Assembly (NCBI GenBank): GCA_900472395.1
Contig: UCHV01000007.1
Coordinates: forward strand, 186,001-250,000
Source: Hyphomicrobiales bacterium
GTDB taxonomy: Bacteria > Pseudomonadota > Alphaproteobacteria > Rhizobiales > Rhizobiaceae
DNA: 64,000 nt
Reading direction: 5' to 3'
Shown here: piece by piece, positions 23,301-32,300 of the stretch
How positions within the stretch are numbered: position 1 is the first letter of the stretch
Layout of the letters: every line of letters starts with the position of its first letter
The notes under the pieces: model-generated
Databases searched by the model: none
The model's input: only the letters and a program-made list of their open reading frames with translations
Told to the model about the DNA's origin: nothing
Made by a program: the position numbers and the translations under genes

Positions 23301-26300
23301 GATGGGCTCGGCATAACCCCGCAGGGATTGATCACGGGTACGCTTGCCAGCAATGCGTCCGTGACCGCGCCCTACACGATCACCATCACGGCCCGCGATC
23401 CGGCCGGCAACGCTGTCTCGCAGGTATTCACCATTGCGGTTGCCAACCCTGCGCCCGTTGCGCATGACGATCTCGTCAACGCTGGCGAAAATCAGATACG
23501 CACCGGTTCGGTTTTCGCAAACAACGGCGCGGGTGAGGACACCGATCCGGACGGTGATCAGATCACCGTATCGGCGGTCAACGGCGCTACGGGCAATGTC
23601 GGCAATGTCATCGCTGGTTCTGCCGGCGGCACCTTCCGCATCGACGCGAACGGCGCTTATGAATTCGTGCCCGGAACGGCATTCGACAGCCTGCGCGCCG
23701 GGGAAACCCGCGCCACATCCATAACCTACACGATATCGGATGGTCAGGGCGGTATCTCCACTGCCACGTTGACGGTCATCGTCACCGGCAGCAATGATGC
23801 GCCTGTCGGTTCCGACGGTGCCGCCACCGTTGCCGAAGACGGTGTGCTTGATGCTTCTCTGCCGCCGGTATTCGACGCGGAGGGGGACACACTCAATTAC
23901 GCCGTAGCCTCTCCTCCGGCCAACGGATCCCTGGTGATCCGCCAGGACGGCACATATACCTACCGGCCGGACCCGAATTTCGCCGGCACGGATACCTTCA
24001 CCTATACGGTCAGCGACGGCACCGACACCGTCACCTACGAGATGACGATCACCGTCACCGCGGTCAACGACGCGCCTGTCATGCAGGATGTTGCGGTCTC
24101 CACCGCAGAAGATACGCCGTATAACGGCCGGATCGTTGCGGTCGATGTCGATAGTGCCGCGAATTCGCTGGTCTATGCGCAATATGCGGCGCCTTCGCAC
24201 GGCACCGTCACCATCAATCCAGACGGTACCTACACCTATACGCCTGCCCTCAATTTCTATGGCACGGACAGTTTCCAGATCATCGTGACCGATCCCGATG
24301 GCCTGACGGACATTGCCACGGTCACGATTAGCGTGAATGCGGTCAACGATGCGCCGGTGGCGGTCAACGACAATGCTGCAACCACGCAGGACATCGCCAT
24401 TACCGGCAATGTCATCGTCGGCAGCGATAGCGATCCGGATGGCGATGTGATCCTGGTCACGGCGGTGGCCGGTTCGGCCTCGGTCGGCGTTCCGGTTGTC
24501 GGCAGCAATGGCGGCACGTTCGTGATTTCGGCTGACGGATCCTACTCGTTCGATCCCGGCACGTCTTTTGATGATCTGAAAGCCGGGCAGACCCGCACCA
24601 CCACCATTTCCTATCAGATCTCCGATCCGAGCGGCCTGACGGCAACCGCTTTGCTGACCGTCACGGTCACCGGCACCAACGACATTCCGGTTGCGGGTCC
24701 CCTGCCGGATCAGACATGGAGTGATGGTCAGGCAATCTCCTATCCGACCGGTGGCCAGTTCGCCGATCCGGACAACGATCCGTTGACCTTCTCCATCGCC
24801 GGCCAGCCTGCGGGCCTGCGGATCGACCCGACGACCGGCGAAATCTACGGCACGATAGCGCCGTCCGCTTCCGGCCCGAGCGGCCGTTTCGAATATACGG
24901 TCGTTGTTTCCGCCAGCGATGGCAATGGCGGCATCGTTTCGCAAAGTTTCGTCCTCACCGTCGTCAATCCAGCGCCGACCGCAGTTGCTGACAGCTTCAC
25001 GGTGGCGGAAGGCGGATCGCTTGGCGGCAATGTCCTCCTTGGCGGCGGCAACGGTCCCGATACCGACCCTGACGGTGATCCGCTGACGGTTTCGCTTGTC
25101 TCGCAGCCTGCAAACGGCACGCTGACATTGAACGCGGACGGCACGTTCTCCTATGTGCCGAACGCGTTCTTCAACGGCACGGATACGTTCGTCTATCAGA
25201 TCGATGACGGCAATGGCGGCGTCAGCTCGGCAACGGTGACGATCACCGTCACCGCCGTCAACGATGCACCTGTAGCAGTCGATGACAGTTTCGATATCGA
25301 TGAGGACGGCTCGGTCACGATCAATGTTCTCGCCAACGACAGCGATATCGACCGCGACACGCTGACCGTCACTCAGATCAACGGCCAGTCGATTTCCATC
25401 GGCAATCCGGTCGCTGTCACCGGTGGCACGGTTTCGCTCAATGCCAACGGCACGATCACGTTCACGGCTGCTGCCGATTATGCAGGTTCGCCTTCCTTCA
25501 CCTATACCGTGTCCGATGGCGCGCTGACCGCACAGGCGACCGTCACCGGCATTGTCCGGCCGGTCAATGATGCACCGGTCAACACGCTTCAGGGCAGCTA
25601 TTCCATGCTCGAAGACGGCGCCTTGCCGCTTACCGGCATATCCATCGTCGATGTGGATGCGGGCAATGGCCAGATGACGGTAACGTTCAGCGTCAGCGGC
25701 GGCACGTTCACCGCTTTCAGCGCCGGTAACGTCAACGTCACCGGCGGCGGCAGCGGCACGATCGTGCTCACCGGCACGCTTGCCAACATCAATGCCTATC
25801 TTGCGAGTGCCGTCGCCCCGATCTACCGGCCGATTGCCGATAGCAGCACGGCCGTCAGCCTCACCATGACAACCCGCGATGGCGGCAATAGCGGTGCTGG
25901 CGGCGAACTCGTCACCACAAGCCAGTCAACCATCTTCATCCAGCCGGTCAACGATGCACCGGTGGCGGAAGACCAGGCCATCGTGACCGCGGAAGACACG
26001 CCTGTTGCCGGCATCATCACCGCGTCCGACGTGGATGGCGATCCGCTGACCTTCGTTCTCGTCACCAACCCTGCCAACGGCACGGTCACCATCGATAATG
26101 CCGGCCGCTACATCTACACGCCGGCGCTGGATTATAACGGTTCCGACCGGTTCCAGGTGGAGGTGCGTGACGGGCAGGGCGGTGTCCGCACCGTCACCGT
26201 TACCATTGCCATCTCGCCGGTCAACGATGCGCCGACAGCAGCCGATGCCAGCTTCTCCATGGATGAAGACGGCGGCCCCGTGAGCGGCAATCTGCCGACG

Positions 26301-29300
26301 GCTTCCGATCGTGAAGGCAGCCCGATAACCTACCTCGTTGGATCGCAGCCGGCCAATGGTACCGTATCGATCTCGGCCGCCGGTGTTTACACCTATAATC
26401 CCCGCGCCGATTTTAATGGCACCGACACGTTCACCTATGTCGTCAGCGATGGCCAGGCGAGCACGAGCTATACCGTCACTGTCACCGTTCGCCCGGTCAA
26501 CGATGCGCCCGTGGCGGCCGATGTCGACGTTACCACGCCGAAAAACCAGCCCGCCGGCGGGCAGTTGGCGGCGGTCGATGTCGACGGCGACCAGCTTGCC
26601 TTCGCTCTCGGTACGCAGGCTGCAAACGGTATCGCCACCGTCGATGCCGCTGGCAATTACACCTATGTTCCCAATACCGATTATTCCGGCACCGACAGCT
26701 TTACCTACACCGTAACCGACGGCGCGATCACGATAACCCGCACCGTCACCGTCGGCGTCGGCCTCGACAACCAGCCGCCACAGGGCGACAATTTCAGCTT
26801 CAGGATCGATGAAGATACGGTGCTGAACGAGGTCGTTACCGCAACCGATCCAGATGCTGCCGACAATCTGAGGTTCTCGGTTGCGACCGGCCCGTCGCAT
26901 GGCACCGTCACCATGGCGCTGGACGGATCATTCAACTATGTCCCGAATGCCAATTACAACGGCACGGACCAGTTCACCTACCGCGTCTCGGACGGCCAGA
27001 CGAGCATCATCCGCACCGTCTCGATCACCATCAATCCGATCAATGACGCACCGATCGGCTCCAATGCGGCGATTTCCGTAACCGAAGACGTTACGACCAC
27101 CGGCACATTGCCACGTGCGACCGATGTCGAAGGCTCGCCGATTACCTATGCGGTTGCCACGCAGCCGGGCCATGGTCAGGTAACGATCGCGCCAAACGGA
27201 ACCTATACCTATGTTCCTGCGCCGGATTATTCCGGCCCGGACACGTTCACCTATACGGTCAGCGACGGTCAGTCGTTCAATACCTACACGGTCGACGTCA
27301 ATGTGCTGCCGGTGAACGACGCACCCCGTGCAGGCAATCTTGCGATCACGACTGCGGAGGACACGCTCAAGAGTGGTCGTTTGCCTCTGGCAACGGACCC
27401 GGACGGCAACAATCCCACCATCGTCTACGACGTCGGCACAGGTCCGGCGCACGGCACGGTCACGATCAGCCCGCAAGGCGATTACGTCTATACGCCGGCT
27501 GCAAACTTCTTCGGAACGGATACGTTTACCTATACGGTCAGCGATGGCCAGGCGAGCAACACCTATACCGTGACGATCACAGTCACACCGGTCAACGATG
27601 CGCCGGTCGGCTCGGATGCGGCGATCATCGTTGTCGAAGATACGCCCTATTCCAACCAGCTGCCGGGGGCGGTCGATCCGGAAGGTTCCCCGGTTTCCTA
27701 TGCCCTGGCAAGCGGCCCGGGCGAGGGCACGGTCACGGTCAATATCGATGGCACCTATACCTATGTCCCTCGCCAGGATTTCTATGGAGAGGACAGCTTC
27801 CAGTATACGGTGAGCGACGGTACGGCTTCGCAGACCTATACGGTCTATATCACCGTCACTCCGGTAAACGATGCGCCGCGTGGCAGCGATGCAACCTTCC
27901 CGGCAACCGAAGACCAGCCGCTCAATGGCCAGTTCCCGCTGGCCACCGATCCGGAAAACGACACCATTACCTACGGCCTCGGCTCGCAAGCTCCCCGCCA
28001 TGGCACGGTGAGCATCATTTCCGGCCGGGATTTTGTCTATACGCCCAATCCGGATTTCTCCGGGCAGGATACATTCACCTATACAGTCAGCGACGGGATA
28101 GAGACAGTCACCTACACGATCACCGTCAATGTCGCGCCGGTGAACGACCCGCCAGTGGGCGCGGATGCCACCGTCACGGTTATCGAGGACACGCCATTCA
28201 ACGGAACGCTGCCTGTCGCAACGGATGTGGACAGCCCCACTCTTACCTATGAGCTGGTCCAGCAGGCGGGTCGCGGCACCGTAACCGTGCTGCCGGACGG
28301 CCGCTTCAGTTATGTGCCGGCCGCCGATTCCACCGCCAGCGAGTTCTTCATCTACAGCGTCACGGATGGTGAAAATACGGTCACCTACCGCATCGATATC
28401 AACATCACGCCGGTGAACGACGCGCCGCGCGGATCCGATCTGACGGTGACAATTCCGGAGGACGGTCTTTCCAGCGGTCGCTTGCCCATCGCAACGGACC
28501 CGGAAGGCGCGACGGTCGTCTACGCCATTGCCGACGGGCCTGCCCATGGCACGGCAACGGTCGATGAGGAGGGCAATTACATCTACCGGCCCAACGCCGA
28601 TTATAACGGCCAGGACACGTTTACCTATACGGTCAGCGATGGACTGTTGTTCACCACCTACACGGTGACGATCAATGTCACGCCCGTTAACGATGCTCCG
28701 CGCGCAAGCGATATCACCATCATCGCGACCGAGGATCAAACCTATAGCGGTCAATTGCCGTTGGCGATCGATCCTGAAAACAACCCGTTTACCTACGGCC
28801 TGGGCTCGCAGCCGGCACGAGGCACGGCGACAGTCCTGCCTGACGGCACCTTTACCTACACGCCTGATCCGGATTACGACGGTCCCGATACCTTCACCTA
28901 CACCGTGACCGATGGGACAGACACATCGACCTATACCGTCACGGTCAACGTTCAGGGCGATAACGATCCGCCGCGCGGCAGCGATGGCGCCATCGTGGTC
29001 GGCGAGGATCAACCCTATGCCGGCCAGCTACCCTCCGCTGTCGATCCGGAAGGCCTGCCGGTCTTTTACGGCGCCGGCGCGGTTCAGCCGCAGCATGGCA
29101 CATTATCCATCCAGTCCGATGGCAATTTCATCTACACGCCAAACCCGGATTACAACGGTCCCGATACCTTTACCTACACGGTCACCGATGGCGTGATGAC
29201 CTCGACCTACACGATCACGGTCAACGTGACCGCGGTCAATGATGCACCGCGTTCCAACGATATCGCCATCAGTGCGTCCGAAGATCAGGTCTATAACGGC

Positions 29301-32300
29301 ACCTTGCCACCGGCGATCGATCCCGAGGGCCAGCCGGTGACTTACGGCCTGGGCTCGCAGGCATTGCACGGTGTCGTTGTTATCGATGCCAACGGCAATT
29401 TCACCTACACACCCGATCCGGATTACAGTGGTGGAGACACGTTCCAATTCACGGTCAGCGACGGAACAGCCACCAATATCTACACCGTCACGGTCAATGT
29501 CGGCGGGGTGAACGATCCTCCGCGCGGCAGTGATGGTGCTTTCACTGTCGATGAGGATCTGCAGTATTCCGGCCAGTTGCCCACCGCGGTCGATCCCGAG
29601 GGTGGAGCGGTTACCTATGAACTCGGCGCGCCGCCCCTGAACGGCACCGTCACCATCGGTGCCGGCGGCAATTTCATCTATACGCCCAACCCCGATTACA
29701 GCGGTCCCGACAGCTTCACCTACACGGTCAGCGACGGTGTCGCGACCGCGACCTACACGATGTCGGTAACGGTGACGGGCATCAACGACGCGCCGCGCGC
29801 ACACGATACGGAAATCAGCGTTACCGAAGATCAGTTGTTTGTCGGTCGCCTGCCGACTGCGATTGATCCGGAAGGCGAACCATTTACCTATGGGGCCGGG
29901 ATATTGCAGCCGCTGCATGGCACGGTGGTCATCACACCGACCGGCCTTTTCTATTACACGCCGAATCCCGATTATAACGGCCCCGACGTTTTTGAATATA
30001 CTGTCTCCGATGGATCCCTGACCTCCACCTACAAGGTCGAAGTCACCGTCGGTGCCGCCAATGATGCGCCTGTTGGTAGCAACATCACGATCTATCCGAT
30101 AGAGGACAGCATCTATACCGGCGTCTTCCCGCTTGCGGAGGATATTGATGGCGACCAGATCTATTACGGCATCGGCGTACAGCCGTTGAATGGAACAGTC
30201 ACTGTTGGTCCGGGCCGCCTTTTCACCTACACGCCTGTCGCCGATTTTGAAGGTTTCGACATCTTCACCTATACCGTCAGCGATGGTGAAGCGACGCGTA
30301 CCTATAGTGTTGAAGTCTATGTTCAGGGCATCAACGACGCCCCGCGCGGCAGCGACGCAGCAATCGTCGTGGTCGAGGATGAGCCTTATGCCGGCACGCT
30401 TCCGCCGGCAATCGACCCGGAAGGTCAGGCGGTCATCTACGGCCCCGGCGCGCAGGGGCCGCAGCATGGCACGGTAACGATCGCGGCCAATGGCTCTTAC
30501 GTCTACACACCGAACGCGGATTATAGCGGCCCCGACAGCTTCTCCTATACGGTGAGCGACGGCTCCAAGAGCCAGACCTATGTCGTCTCGATCACGGTTG
30601 CGGCCGTAAACGATGCGCCGACAGGGGCCGATCTGGCGGTTTCCGTTGAAGAAGACGATGTTCTCAATGGCACGCTTCCCATCGCCACGGATCCCGACAG
30701 CGCCAATCTGGTTTATGGCCTGGGTGTCGCAGCCCTACACGGCACGGCGACAGTCGATGCCAGTGGCAATTACTCTTATGTCCCGAACGCGGATTACAAC
30801 GGACCGGACAGCTTCACCTACACGGTGACGGATGGAACGACGATATCCACCTATACGGTGACCATTACCGTCACGCCGCAAAACGATCCGCCGGTCGGTT
30901 ATGACGACACGATCGAGGTCGTCGAGGATGTGCCCTATGAAGGGACGTTGCCGATAGCGACGGACCCGGAAGGCGCGCAGCTTAGCTATGGCCTTTCGGC
31001 CCAGGCTTCGCACGGCACCGTCACCATTCTGGGCGATGGCACCTATCGTTACGTTCCAGCCGCCAACTATTTCGGCAGTGACAGCTTTGTCTATAGCGTC
31101 ACCGATGGCGTCAACACGATCGTCCGCACGGTCACCATCAATGTCCTGCCGGTAAACGATGTGCCCGTGGGGCAGGATTACGCCTTCACCGTCGGCGAAG
31201 ACCAGGCAGCGAACGGTACGCTGCCGGTGGCAACCGATGAAGATGGACAGCCGCTCGTCTACGGTCTCGGTGCGGCCGCGCAGCACGGTGCCGTCATCGT
31301 GCGCCGCGACGGCACCTACAGCTACGTGCCCGATCCGAACTATTCCGGTGCCGACAGCTTCACCTACACGGTCAGTGATGGCGTCGTTACATCCACCTAC
31401 ACCGTCACCGTTACGGTCACCGCCGCTCCGGATGCGCCGGTCGGCGCCAATGGCGCGATCAATGTCATCGAGGACGTGCCTTTTGACGGCAGGCTGCCGG
31501 TCGCGACCGATGCCGACAACGACACGCTCACCTATGGTCTGGTCGGCCAGGCCGGTCACGGCACGGTGACGATCCAGCCGGATGGCACCTATCGTTACGT
31601 TCCCGCACTGGATTATTACGGGCCGGACAGCTTCACATACAGTGTGACGGACGGGCAGTTCACGCTCGAATACACGATCAGCATCAATGTGGTGCCGGTC
31701 AATGATGCGCCCCAGGGCACGGATGCCACGGTGGCCACGCTGGAAGACGTGCCAACCAGCGGCCAGTTGCCGCTGGCGACCGATCCTGAAGGCCAGCCGC
31801 TGACCTACGGCCTTGCGGCCGGGCCAGTGCATGGCAGCGTGGTCGTCAATGCGGACGGCACTTTCACCTATACGCCGAACCGCAATTTCAACGGTATCGA
31901 CACGTTCACCTACTCGATCAGCGACGGCACGTCGATTTCGACCTATACCGCGACCGTCTATGTCGCTGCCGTCAATGATGCGCCCGAAGGCTCCGATCTG
32001 TCGATCTCCGTCGGCCCTGATGTCACGACCGAAGGTGCTCTGCCGGTCGCGCGGGATGTCGAGGGCTCGCCGCTCACCTATGCTCTGGGAGAAGGGCCTG
32101 CCCACGGCACGGTGACGGTGTCTGCGGATGGGCGTTATGCCTATACGCCGGCTGCGGGTTATGGCGGGCCTGACAGCTTCACCTATACGGTCAGCGACGG
32201 CTCAGCCAGCACGACCTATACGGTAACGATCTCCGTCAGCGCTCCGAATGCCCCGCCTGTCGGTTCCGACCTTGCCGTTTCCACACCCGAGGATACCGCC